This document shows, in pieces, positions 1 to 6,844 of a DNA stretch of 6,847 nt (positions are counted from its first letter, which is position 1; each line of letters opens with the position of its first letter). Position numbers and translations under genes: made by a program. The DNA is from Acidimicrobiaceae bacterium (GTDB lineage Bacteria; Actinomycetota; Acidimicrobiia; Acidimicrobiales; Microtrichaceae): positions 14,316 through 21,162 of the forward strand of contig DORQ01000313.1 in assembly GCA_003514205.1 (NCBI GenBank), read 5' to 3'. A model generated the notes under the pieces. That model searched no databases, was not told the DNA's origin, and saw nothing but the letters and a program-made list of their open reading frames with translations.

Positions 1-2
1 GC

Positions 3-698
3 ACCATCTCCGCCACGACCTTTGAGGAGAACTCCGCCTCGTGGTGGGGCGGCGATGCCTATCTCGTTGGCGATCCGTTCCCCTTCTCCAACCCGTCGTT
101 GGGTGCGATTTCAGTGATCTCAGATTCAACCTTCACCGGTTCCGACGCCGGAGCTTGTGGAGCGATTGCTACCAGGAACCTCAGCCTCATTCGATCACAG
201 GTCACCAAGAGCACAGCCCAGTACTACGCCGGCGGACTGTGCGCGATGGCTCAACCGATTGACAGTTCAGTAACGCTCCCCGCCTTGCTCAACATTGAGA
301 GCTCGACGTTTCTCGGGAACACAGCAGGAACCTATGGAGGAGGTGCCTTCGCTCAAGGTGTCACCACCATCGACAAGTCGCTGTTCGTCGACAACGCAGC
401 GGGCTCCGGCGGCAACTATTCCGGCGGTGGGCTGGATCACTACTCGCGAACCTCGCCACCAGGAGACCTCCGAATCTCAGCGTCACAGTTCGACGCAAAC
501 TCCGCCCACATGGGCGGCGGGATCGCAACAGACGGTTCGGGGTTCACAGGCGCGGCGAAGATCGAAAACACCTCCGTACTCAATAATGTTGCAACCAACT
601 CGGGAGGCGGAATCGCACTGTGGGGAGGGCTTCAGCTCACCCACACGACTGTTGCAGGTAACACCGCACCAAACGGTGCCGCCCTCGCCGACATCGAC
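3..698 (+). repeat. About eight degenerate beta-helix coils, coding
   Basis: The translated region shows about eight imperfect units of 20-30 residues. Recognisable cores are TTFEENSA, STFTGSDA, SQVTKSTA, STFLGNTA, SLFVDNAA, SQFDANSA, TSVLNNVA and TTVAGNTA, most of them followed by a glycine-rich turn (GGG or similar). The repeats are at the protein level; the DNA copies have diverged, so recent duplication is not indicated. The first unit starts at the window edge and more units probably lie upstream. Confidence 0.7.
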
Positions 699-1334
699 CC
701 ACTCGGCGCCTTCTGGCTACGCGCAAACGCGCTCGAGGGAGACTGTGATGTGGCAGTTCTGCCCGTCTCGGCGGGTCGAAACACCGACGACTCGGGCAGT
801 TGCGGGCTCGCAACTGCATCCGGAGACCTGCCATTTGGAACTGCATTCACGCCGGGACCGTTGTTCACTGTGGGCACCACCTCCCGACCCACGCTGGTTG
901 AGTCATGGTTGGCAGAATGGATCAACCCGAACTCATGCTCTCTTCCCGTTGACCAGGTCGGCCAGGCTCGCCCATGGGGCTGGGGATGCACGCCCGGAGC
1001 AATCGAGGCCAAGGGTCAGATTGTCTGGGATCCGCTCGATGACACGAAGCTGTCTGGGCCGAGCGAACTCGGGCCGCCATCCGATTCAACTCAGATTGGA
1101 CCGGATGCAACGCTGGGCGGCTCAACTACTTCGGAACTCGCCCTTGATTCGGCAAGAGCCGAGAGTTCGGATTCGCGAGGGCTTCGAGAGCTTGCTGACC
1201 AAGCTGGCTTCGGCTCGGTGATTGACCGCAGATTCAACACCCGCCCCAGCATGGCCGAACCACTGCAACCGGTCGTGCCTGACACGCTGTTACGGATGCT
1301 CGAGTTGCGGCCAATGACAGCGAGCACGAAGTAA
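3..1334 (+). CDS. Right-handed parallel beta-helix surface protein with choice-of-anchor-Q-like domain (5' end missing)
   Basis: Only the last 443 codons are in the window. The frame is open to the left edge with no stop, so the start and any signal peptide lie outside; the TTG at 99 is in frame but inside the repeats and is not the likely start. Residues 1 to about 232 of the visible part are coils of the pattern I-x-x-S-x-F-x-x-N-x-A followed by a GGG-type turn, typical of right-handed parallel beta-helix and Pmp-like surface proteins. Residues 317-335 (951-1007) carry D-x-x-G-x-x-R-P, then C-x-x-G-A-x-E, which resembles the C-terminal motif of 'choice-of-anchor Q' proteins. A polar tail of 108 residues follows, with no LPxTG motif and no membrane helix, so how the protein is held at the surface is unclear. 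The expected place is outside the cell. Function is unknown; adhesion or polysaccharide binding is common for the fold. A hairpin follows the stop, suggesting it is a separate transcription unit from the kinase block. Confidence 0.8.
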   Translation, partial: TISATTFEENSASWWGGDAYLVGDPFPFSNPSLGAISVISDSTFTGSDAGACGAIATRNLSLIRSQVTKSTAQYYAGGLCAMAQPIDSSVTLPALLNIESSTFLGNTAGTYGGGAFAQGVTTIDKSLFVDNAAGSGGNYSGGGLDHYSRTSPPGDLRISASQFDANSAHMGGGIATDGSGFTGAAKIENTSVLNNVATNSGGGIALWGGLQLTHTTVAGNTAPNGAALADIDPLGAFWLRANALEGDCDVAVLPVSAGRNTDDSGSCGLATASGDLPFGTAFTPGPLFTVGTTSRPTLVESWLAEWINPNSCSLPVDQVGQARPWGWGCTPGAIEAKGQIVWDPLDDTKLSGPSELGPPSDSTQIGPDATLGGSTTSELALDSARAESSDSRGLRELADQAGFGSVIDRRFNTRPSMAEPLQPVVPDTLLRMLELRPMTASTK

Positions 1335-1341
1335 CAGATCC

Positions 1342-1370
1342 AGTGCTTGCCCAACGGCCGCAAGCGCACT
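1342..1370 (+). terminator. Inverted repeat, probable terminator of the beta-helix gene
   Basis: The left arm AGTGCTTGC (1342-1350) pairs with the right arm GCAAGCGCACT (1360-1370) across a 9-base loop. This gives nine base pairs if GC at 1366-1367 is bulged out, or eight contiguous positions with one G-U pair. It begins 8 bases after the TAA of the upstream gene and lies before the kinase start. No T-run follows, so a classical intrinsic terminator is not shown; U-less hairpins are often proposed as terminators in actinobacteria. It could instead be an operator for the kinase block. Confidence 0.45.
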
Positions 1371-1407
1371 ACATCACTGCCATTCTCAGCGACTGCAATG
1401 GGGACTA

Positions 1408-3465
1408 GTGCCCCTCAACTTCATTGCTTCACAGGGCGGAACGAATGGTACCGTCACTTCCGTGGGAGTAGTTCTCGGGGGCGAATTCACGGCCGGCAGG
1501 GTCGATGTTGAATCTATTGCTGATCGTCTCAGTTCCTCCGGAAAGTATGAGCTCATTGAGGTTGTAGGTTCCGGTGCAGGTTCAGTGATCTTTCGCGCAC
1601 GTGAAAGTGCTCTCGGTCGGGACGTCGCACTCAAGGTCAAATTTGGCCGAAGGGCGTTGTATCCTTCCGAGACAGACTCAGAGGCCTTGACTCTCGCGAA
1701 GGTGTCGCAACACCCCCACATCATTTCCCTCTACGAGACCGGAATTACCAGTGACGGCTTCCCCTTTCTGGCACTCGAATTTGCCACGAACGGGCGACTT
1801 CGTTTGGACCAGTTCTCCAGTCCCGAGGAATTTCCCGCTGCGAGAGAGGTCGCACGGCAGCTAGCGAGTGCACTTGATGCCGTCCACAGCGCAGGGTTGC
1901 TGCACTGCGACGTGAAGCCTTCAAATGTACTCATCGCGAGCGATGGATCGATTCGTTTGTGCGACTTCGACTCCTCGAAGCGGATAGGCGACACCATTCC
2001 GACGTTGGATGACCTGCGATGCTCGCTCCCCTTTGTTGCACCCGAGGTGCTTGACGGAGCGAAACCTACTTCCGGGGCCGACATCTACTCATTCGGCGCC
2101 ACAATTTGGACGTTGCTCGCTGGCCACGATCCACTCAACCTGGCGACCGAGACTCCGGTCACCGCAGCCGTGATTGCGGCAACAAATCGGCGCTTCTCTT
2201 TTCATGATCTGGCTATCGCTAGTGCTTCGAGTGACATTTGCTCACTGTTTGAACAATGCCTCAACCCTGATCCCACGCTCCGTCCAACTGCGGCCGAGTT
2301 GGTGGCTGCCATCGGAACTCCAGCCGGGCTCAAAGTCGGCAACGAGACGTCATCACATCCTGGTCGGAATCCTCGACGACTTGTCGCGATCGGAGCAGTC
2401 GCCCTTGCATCTGGGGCACTTCTGTTTGCCGGTGGGGCCTGGGCGAACTCCGATCCATCTCAGCAGTCCAGTTCCTCAACCGAACGGACCTCCGCATCCG
2501 GTAGCGATCAGAGCATTCCCGGTTCTCTGGGTTCGCCAGCAGAATCATCGGGACAAGGGACCGACGGTTCAACCAGCTCCGATATTTGTTCAAGGTTCAA
2601 GTCCTCGCAGAACTCGATACGAGAGCTTCTCGTCGAGGCGTCAACATCGATGAAAGAGGCCACGAACCTCCGAGTGGTGCTGCAATCCGTCATTGTTGAC
2701 TACCCGCAGCGCTTCGCAACGGCTGTAGCTCCAGTTATCGACGCTGCATCGACCAATCGTGAGCTCGCCGACTCCGCGGCCGAACTCACGCCAACCTTGC
2801 TCAAGCAACTCATCGTCGCCGACGGAACAATTGGAATCACTTCAGACAGCCCGCTGATTGACGCCGGAACCTCACAGATTCGAATGGCAGACGTGCCGTC
2901 GCATCTCTCCACTGCAGCTGCCAGCTATGAGCAGCTTTTCCAAACGCTGCATTCGATGTGCCCAGATTCCGACCTCGACCTCGCGGATGAAAAGGCGGCA
3001 ATGGGCCTCGAGCTCCGGGACACACTTGGCGGCGACAACCTTCAGAAGTTCCTCTCGGAACCTCACTTGTTCGATGGCTTGGACGATCCCACGTTGTACA
3101 CGCTCGCCGTGACTCAGCCGATGCTCGTCGAGGCCCTAGTGGTACTCCAGCCCGACTGGCTCATCAGTCTCCTAGATTCTCGAGTATCGCTACAGCGAGC
3201 TCTTTTTCGCGACTACCCCGATACTGTGTTGCACTCCGCTCAACTCAATCCAAGCATCCTCGCGGCCATCTCCGTAGATGGCAGGTGGCATGACCGGTTC
3301 GCCGAAAGCTTCGCTGGACTGTGGCCCGCCAGGAAAGCAGCCCTCGTGGGAGCTTTCAGCTCAACGCTTCAGAACGCGGGGATTGATCCAAACCGCTCCT
3401 CAGACCAGACCGCGTCAGACCAAGGTGGCCTCGACCTGGCCCTCAGCACGGCTTCAGATTCATGA
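1408..3465 (+). CDS. Membrane-anchored Ser/Thr protein kinase (Hanks type), non-RD, with large extracytoplasmic domain
   Basis: It transfers phosphate from ATP to Ser/Thr of unknown partners. The kinase domain spans about residues 48-300: glycine loop GSGAGSV (54-60), ATP-binding Lys76 in VALK, helix-C Glu92, catalytic loop H166-C-D168 with Lys170 and Asn173, metal Asp186 in DFD (186-188), APE (211-213), Asp225 in DIYSFG and Arg292. Two motifs are atypical: Cys replaces Arg of HRD, and Asp188 replaces Gly of DFG. A single membrane helix (about 325-346) follows two arginines. Outside are a Ser/Gly/Thr-rich linker (about 347-391) and a mostly helical-looking domain (about 392-660) with only two cysteines, 394 and 518, which might form a disulfide. 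I see no PASTA repeats or other known sensor domain. The GTG at 1408 follows a weak GGGG (1400-1403); the GTG at 1462 is an alternative that leaves the kinase domain whole. The stop overlaps the next start by 4 bases. Kinase identity is firm; signal and targets are unknown. Confidence 0.92.
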   Translation: MPLNFIASQGGTNGTVTSVGVVLGGEFTAGRVDVESIADRLSSSGKYELIEVVGSGAGSVIFRARESALGRDVALKVKFGRRALYPSETDSEALTLAKVSQHPHIISLYETGITSDGFPFLALEFATNGRLRLDQFSSPEEFPAAREVARQLASALDAVHSAGLLHCDVKPSNVLIASDGSIRLCDFDSSKRIGDTIPTLDDLRCSLPFVAPEVLDGAKPTSGADIYSFGATIWTLLAGHDPLNLATETPVTAAVIAATNRRFSFHDLAIASASSDICSLFEQCLNPDPTLRPTAAELVAAIGTPAGLKVGNETSSHPGRNPRRLVAIGAVALASGALLFAGGAWANSDPSQQSSSSTERTSASGSDQSIPGSLGSPAESSGQGTDGSTSSDICSRFKSSQNSIRELLVEASTSMKEATNLRVVLQSVIVDYPQRFATAVAPVIDAASTNRELADSAAELTPTLLKQLIVADGTIGITSDSPLIDAGTSQIRMADVPSHLSTAAASYEQLFQTLHSMCPDSDLDLADEKAAMGLELRDTLGGDNLQKFLSEPHLFDGLDDPTLYTLAVTQPMLVEALVVLQPDWLISLLDSRVSLQRALFRDYPDTVLHSAQLNPSILAAISVDGRWHDRFAESFAGLWPARKAALVGAFSSTLQNAGIDPNRSSDQTASDQGGLDLALSTASDS

Positions 3466-4301
3466 CGGCGACCAATCGGCCCTCATACACATTTGTTCGA
3501 GGGAATTCGGCCGTCCAGGGGTACCTGACTGAGGAAATCTACGCCTCCCTTCAAGAGATCTATCTTGACGCGATCACTGGCGGCGAGACGGTTGGGGGAG
3601 CCACGTGGCCCGAGGAGATGTGGGCTCAGGCTCGTGCCCTCCTCCGAGAGGCCGATGGAGTTGCCATTGCCTCAATGAACGGACGAGTCTTGGGCTTCGC
3701 GTCCGTCCGTAGGCGTGAGGTCGATGGCACAAGAATCCTTCACGCGATGACTGCAGTGGTCCGCAGCGACTCCCAGGGCATTGGAATCGGATATCACCTT
3801 GGAACCCGCATGTTCATCGATGCAGTTCGCTCGTTCCATGGTCGTCCATTCGTGATGGCCGGCCGGTTCTTCAACCCGCTCGGAGCTCAAGCAATCCGCA
3901 AGCTCGTGTCTGATGGTCGCTACGTGTATCCCCAGATCGGCAGCGACTCGAGGCCCACAGAGCAACTCGTTCAGAGCGCGCGAACATTCGCGAGATTCAT
4001 TGGATCGGAGGGGGATCTCGATCTCGCGACCGGAGTGCTTCGACGGACTGGTGCCGCTGGTCCGAAAGTCCTGATTGAAAGTGGCACGAGCGACATCGAT
4101 ACCTACTTCGCGACCCACGTGGATTCTGATCGTGGCGATCAATTGCTGCTCGCTGTGCAGATCACCCCCACCCTGGTTGTGCGCCGGGCTGGCGAACTTG
4201 CAGCCTCACTACTCAGACTCGCGGCCACGCGACCCGGCCACACCGTGCGACAGCGACGAATCCGTCGCTCCGAACGGCTCGGCACGGTTCGGGCGAACTA
4301 G
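3462..4301 (+). CDS. GNAT-family acetyltransferase-like protein, substrate unknown
   Basis: GNAT enzymes move an acetyl or acyl group from acyl-CoA to an amine on a small molecule, peptide or protein. Residues about 60-150 fit this fold: strands GVAIASMNG and RVLGFASVRR, a strand LHAMTAVV (93-100), then the acyl-CoA pyrophosphate loop Q105-G-I-G108-I-G110, matching the family's Q/R-x-x-G-x-G/A pattern, followed by helix YHLGTRMFIDAV and a FFNPLGAQAIRKL segment like the usual fourth motif. The remaining 120 or so residues at the C-terminus have no family I recognise and end in a very basic tail (RQRRIRRSER, about 263-272). At 279 aa it is longer than a minimal GNAT (about 150-180). No signal peptide or membrane helix is seen, so it should be cytoplasmic. 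Its ATG lies inside the kinase stop (ATGA) and has no clear Shine-Dalgarno, so translation is probably coupled to the kinase. It could modify the kinase, the transported molecule or a small molecule; the sequence does not decide. Confidence 0.7.
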   Translation: MTATNRPSYTFVRGNSAVQGYLTEEIYASLQEIYLDAITGGETVGGATWPEEMWAQARALLREADGVAIASMNGRVLGFASVRRREVDGTRILHAMTAVVRSDSQGIGIGYHLGTRMFIDAVRSFHGRPFVMAGRFFNPLGAQAIRKLVSDGRYVYPQIGSDSRPTEQLVQSARTFARFIGSEGDLDLATGVLRRTGAAGPKVLIESGTSDIDTYFATHVDSDRGDQLLLAVQITPTLVVRRAGELAASLLRLAATRPGHTVRQRRIRRSERLGTVRAN

Positions 4302-4304
4302 GAG
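4300..4304 (+). promoter_or_regulatory. Ribosome binding site of the ABC ATPase gene
   Basis: AGGAG sits 5 bases before the GTG at 4310 and overlaps the TAG stop of the acetyltransferase gene. It is the clearest Shine-Dalgarno in the block and supports the GTG start. The other genes of the block have weak sites or depend on coupling, so the exporter may be translated on its own at this point. Confidence 0.7.
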
Positions 4305-4309
4305 CGCAC

Positions 4310-5218
4310 GTGCTCGATATCAATGCAGTTTCAAAGCGTTACCCAAACTCCGCTCGTCCGGCACTAGATCAGGTCAGCCTTCGAATCGAGTCCGGGTCGA
4401 TTCGGGCGCTCATCGGCCCCAACGGTGCCGGCAAGTCAACGCTGGTCCGCAGCATCGTGGGACTTCAGTCTCTTGATTCCGGAACGATCTCCCTGAACGG
4501 AATCGACCTTGACTCGCCATCGGGCGAGCGAGCTCGCACGGAGATCGGTTATGCAAGCCAAGAGGTTGCGCTGTACCCCGTCTTCACGGCGAGACAGAAC
4601 CTCCAGTTGTTTGCCGAGCTCCGCGGACTCAGAAGACACGCAGCTCTCAGCGAGGTCTCGCGTGTCACAGAAGCCTTTCTGTTAGGAGACTTCCTCAACC
4701 AACGCGTCTCGACACTGAGTGGAGGCCAAGCACGCCGTGTTCACAACGCAATTGCGGTGCTCGGAACCCCGGCCGTAGTTCTCCTCGACGAGCCAACTGC
4801 TGGGGTTGACCCCACAACTCGGGAGGCAGTGCTCGATGTGGTGACGGAGCTGTCGCGGCGAGGAACCGCCGTGCTGTACGCAACTCACTATCTCACCGAG
4901 GTGGAGACGCTCGATGCACCCGTAACACTGTTGAACGCTGGGCGGGTGCAGGCCGAGGGCACTGTCTCGGAGTTCATCTCAACGTTCGGCTCCACCAAAC
5001 TCGTTCTTCGATTCGACGATGGAACCACCACATCGGAGGAGACCAACAATCCCGAAAACGACGCCGCCGCAGCGATGCGAGCCCACCTCGATGCGCGGCC
5101 GGGGCTTGTCGGCGTCGAGATCTTCCGCCCCTCACTTGACGAGATCTACCTCAGCCTGACCGCCGAGAGCACTCGCTCCCCCACTGACACCTCCAGCGAC
5201 CTCACCGCGAGCGCCTGA
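4310..5218 (+). CDS. ABC-2 type exporter ATP-binding protein
   Basis: This is the ATPase that powers the exporter formed with the next two genes; it binds the inner face of the membrane and should work as a dimer. All motifs are present: Walker A GPNGAGKST (36-44), Q-loop Gln84, signature LSGGQ (136-140), Walker B VVLLDE (156-161) with catalytic Glu161, D-loop region GVDP (165-168) and switch His193. The C-terminus has the PSLDEIYLSLT segment (about 274-284) typical of ATPases paired with ABC-2 permeases (drug, antibiotic or peptide exporters), then a Ser/Thr-rich end. The start is GTG, 8 bases after the acetyltransferase stop. The length of 302 aa is normal. The substrate cannot be told from the ATPase. 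Confidence 0.95.
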   Translation: MLDINAVSKRYPNSARPALDQVSLRIESGSIRALIGPNGAGKSTLVRSIVGLQSLDSGTISLNGIDLDSPSGERARTEIGYASQEVALYPVFTARQNLQLFAELRGLRRHAALSEVSRVTEAFLLGDFLNQRVSTLSGGQARRVHNAIAVLGTPAVVLLDEPTAGVDPTTREAVLDVVTELSRRGTAVLYATHYLTEVETLDAPVTLLNAGRVQAEGTVSEFISTFGSTKLVLRFDDGTTTSEETNNPENDAAAAMRAHLDARPGLVGVEIFRPSLDEIYLSLTAESTRSPTDTSSDLTASA

Positions 5219-5228
5219 GCGGACCCAC

Positions 5229-6011
5229 ATGAACCAGAAGTTCAGAAGGATCCTGCTCATCACCAAACTCACCCTCCGACTTGAGTTGTCGATGATCGTT
5301 CCGCTCCTCACCCTGGCCGCGGTCCCACTGGTCATTATGAGTCTCTTACGAGACACCTTCGCGGCGAGCCTTCATATCGTCGAGGGGTATGGGCAAGCCA
5401 ACGGAGCCGAGGTCATCGTGCCCGGCCAGGCGGCCACCTTCGCGTTCATTTCGATGAGTCATCTCGGTGTACTCCACTTCGGTGACCAGACCTGGGGCAC
5501 GAGCGACAGAGTGCGCTCGTGCATGAGGCCCTCCGAGTTCGTCCTGGGCAGAACGCTGGCCTGGGCTGTGCATTGCTTCGTGCTCCTCGCCATGCTTGTG
5601 GGCGGGGCCCATCTCGTTCTGGGTCTTCCGTTGCCGGCTTCTCACCTCGCGCTTCTCTGCCTAGTGTTAGCGACGATCAGCGCCGCCATCGGGTTCGCGT
5701 GGATGGTCTTCAACCTCAGCCGTTCCACTGCGGTGGTGGATGCAGGGTGCATCGGTGGTGGCCTAGTGATGTCAGTTCTCGGCGGCGCAATCATTCCGTA
5801 CGCGCTCCTTCCGGATCTCGTGCAGGATCTCTCGCCGATCTCGCCGGTCTACTGGGCGCTGCGAGGATTTCGAAAGGTGTTTCTCGACGACGCTGGTCTC
5901 AGCGCAGTTGGAAGCGAGCTTGGCGTACTCGCATGTTTTGCAGTCCTGTTCGGCATTCTTGCAACGCTGTGCTGGAACCCAGAGCGAGCAGTGACTGGGT
6001 TCGCCAAATGA
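5229..6011 (+). CDS. ABC-2 type transporter permease, first subunit
   Basis: This is an integral membrane protein of 260 aa with about six hydrophobic segments (roughly 22-39, 68-84, 107-131, 139-161, 169-190 and 230-248), as in ABC-2 permeases. Between the first two is the external-looking stretch QANGAEVIVPG (56-66), shared with the second permease. The loop between segments 2 and 3 (about 86-106, with RVRSCMRPSEFVLGR) is charged and probably contacts the ATPase. The C-terminal PISPVYWALRGFRKV (203-217) matches a conserved element in the partner. The gene begins with ATG 10 bases after the ATPase stop, behind a weak GCGGA (5219-5223). It probably forms a heterodimer with the second permease; the transported molecule is unknown. 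Confidence 0.87.
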   Translation: MNQKFRRILLITKLTLRLELSMIVPLLTLAAVPLVIMSLLRDTFAASLHIVEGYGQANGAEVIVPGQAATFAFISMSHLGVLHFGDQTWGTSDRVRSCMRPSEFVLGRTLAWAVHCFVLLAMLVGGAHLVLGLPLPASHLALLCLVLATISAAIGFAWMVFNLSRSTAVVDAGCIGGGLVMSVLGGAIIPYALLPDLVQDLSPISPVYWALRGFRKVFLDDAGLSAVGSELGVLACFAVLFGILATLCWNPERAVTGFAK

Positions 6012-6808
6012 CTCGCCACATGAGGAACGCAAGCGGACGCACCACGACGTTCTGGCCATTGGTGCGCCACGAGATCCGTCGGGTCCGCCAAACCGCGGTG
6101 CCACGACTGATCTTTCTCGTTCTGCCATTTGTATTCATTGCCTGCGCGCAACACGGGTTCGATCTCATCTTTTCGCTTCGTGGACGACCTCAGGCGAATG
6201 GTGCCGAGCAGGTGGTTCCAGGAATGGCAACCCTATTTGGCCTGGTGAATCTCATCTTCTTTGGGTACACCGCTTTTGGGGAGTGGGGAAACGGAACCTG
6301 GCATCGGCTGCAAACGTACGGAGCCACACCACGACGTATTCTCTCCGCCAAGGCGCTTGTCTGTTTCCTCTACGAGTTGCTCGTCCTCCTCGTCATTGTC
6401 GGCCTGGGAGGGTGGATCTTTGAACTTCGCGTCGCTGGATCAACACTCGCGTTGCTGTGCTCGCTGGTAGTGCTCGCCGCTGTCATCTCAGCATTCGGAT
6501 GGTTCGTGTACACGCTCTCCCCTTCGAACGCGATCTTCAACGTCGTGGCCTATGCCGGAAGCCTGCTACTCACCGCGCTCGCCGGCGGACTGACACTGAA
6601 CGAGTTCCTTCCCGCTTGGGCCACGAGCATCCAGCGATTCACGCCGATCTATTGGCCGCTGCGAGCACTGAAGCGGGTCATCGACGAACCAATCGGGCTT
6701 GAAGCGCTCCAGACCGAGCTCGGTCTCAGCGCATCACTCGTGGCGTTCTTCCTGACGATCAGCCTCACCATCGCGCTCAATCGCAGGCGAGAAGCATTCT
6801 CGCTCTAG
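6008..6808 (+). CDS. ABC-2 type transporter permease, second subunit
   Basis: This is a 266-aa protein with about six membrane segments (roughly 31-48, 72-88, 115-136, 143-167, 172-196 and 237-257). It is a paralogue of the preceding permease: QANGAEQVVPG (62-72) and FTPIYWPLRALKRV (211-224) align with the same elements there, and both end with an ELG-containing last helix. The reading frame is open far upstream, but that part lies on top of the first permease in another frame. The ATG at 6008 overlaps the first permease's stop (ATGA), which makes it the best start; the ATG at 6020 is possible and would shorten the protein by four residues. The N-terminus is basic (RHEIRRVR) and fits a cytoplasmic end. 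Coupled translation would give similar amounts of both permeases, as expected for a heterodimer. Confidence 0.87.
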   Translation: MTRHMRNASGRTTTFWPLVRHEIRRVRQTAVPRLIFLVLPFVFIACAQHGFDLIFSLRGRPQANGAEQVVPGMATLFGLVNLIFFGYTAFGEWGNGTWHRLQTYGATPRRILSAKALVCFLYELLVLLVIVGLGGWIFELRVAGSTLALLCSLVVLAAVISAFGWFVYTLSPSNAIFNVVAYAGSLLLTALAGGLTLNEFLPAWATSIQRFTPIYWPLRALKRVIDEPIGLEALQTELGLSASLVAFFLTISLTIALNRRREAFSL

Positions 6809-6817
6809 GCCAGTTCC

Positions 6818-6844
6818 GTTGCGGCTGTTCAGTTGCGCTGTTCA
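6818..6844. repeat. Short imperfect tandem repeat at the right edge
   Basis: Two units, GTTGCGGCTGTTCA (6818-6831) and GTTGCGCTGTTCA (6832-6844), follow each other directly and differ by one G. The last three bases of the window, GTT, could begin a third unit. It lies 9 bases after the stop of the second permease. Its role is unknown; it could be a small repeat tract, a protein-binding site or chance. Confidence 0.55.

Larger units (their letters stand above)
1408..6808 (+). other. Probable five-gene operon: kinase, acetyltransferase, ABC exporter
   Basis: Five genes on one strand join with spacings of a 4-base overlap, +8, +10 and a 4-base overlap, and I see no terminator or promoter between them. 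A promoter should lie in or before the 73-base gap at 1335-1407, but no convincing -35/-10 pair is visible there. Operon membership is inferred from spacing. The right end is unknown because the sequence stops 39 bases after the last stop codon, so further genes may follow. Confidence 0.75.

Noticed and set aside
632..1012. 126-codon open frame on the - strand
   Set aside because: It is antisense to the beta-helix gene and its anchor-Q-like motif, with low-complexity composition and no family likeness.
295..1221. 308-codon open frame on the + strand inside the beta-helix gene
   Set aside because: It overlaps the beta-helix frame completely; its product is rich in Arg, Ser, Pro and Thr with no domain pattern, as expected for a shifted frame of high-GC coding DNA.
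1347..1375. Possible promoter TTGCCC - 17 bases - TACATC
   Set aside because: The -35 matches the consensus at 4 of 6 positions and the -10 at about 3 of 6, lacking the final T; it also overlaps the inverted repeat. It is too weak to call.
3672..4142. 156-codon open frame on the - strand
   Set aside because: It is antisense to the acetyltransferase gene, which has a recognisable fold and coupled start; the antisense product shows no motif.
5519..6007. Upstream extension of the second permease frame
   Set aside because: It would overlap the first permease by almost 500 bases, and its product is Arg/Ser-rich without membrane segments; the ATG at 6008 overlapping the preceding stop is a far better start.
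3462..6808. Lantibiotic or other peptide biosynthesis cluster
   Set aside because: An exporter and a modifying-type enzyme are present, but there is no precursor peptide, dehydratase, cyclase or radical SAM gene, and no room for a small gene between the five.
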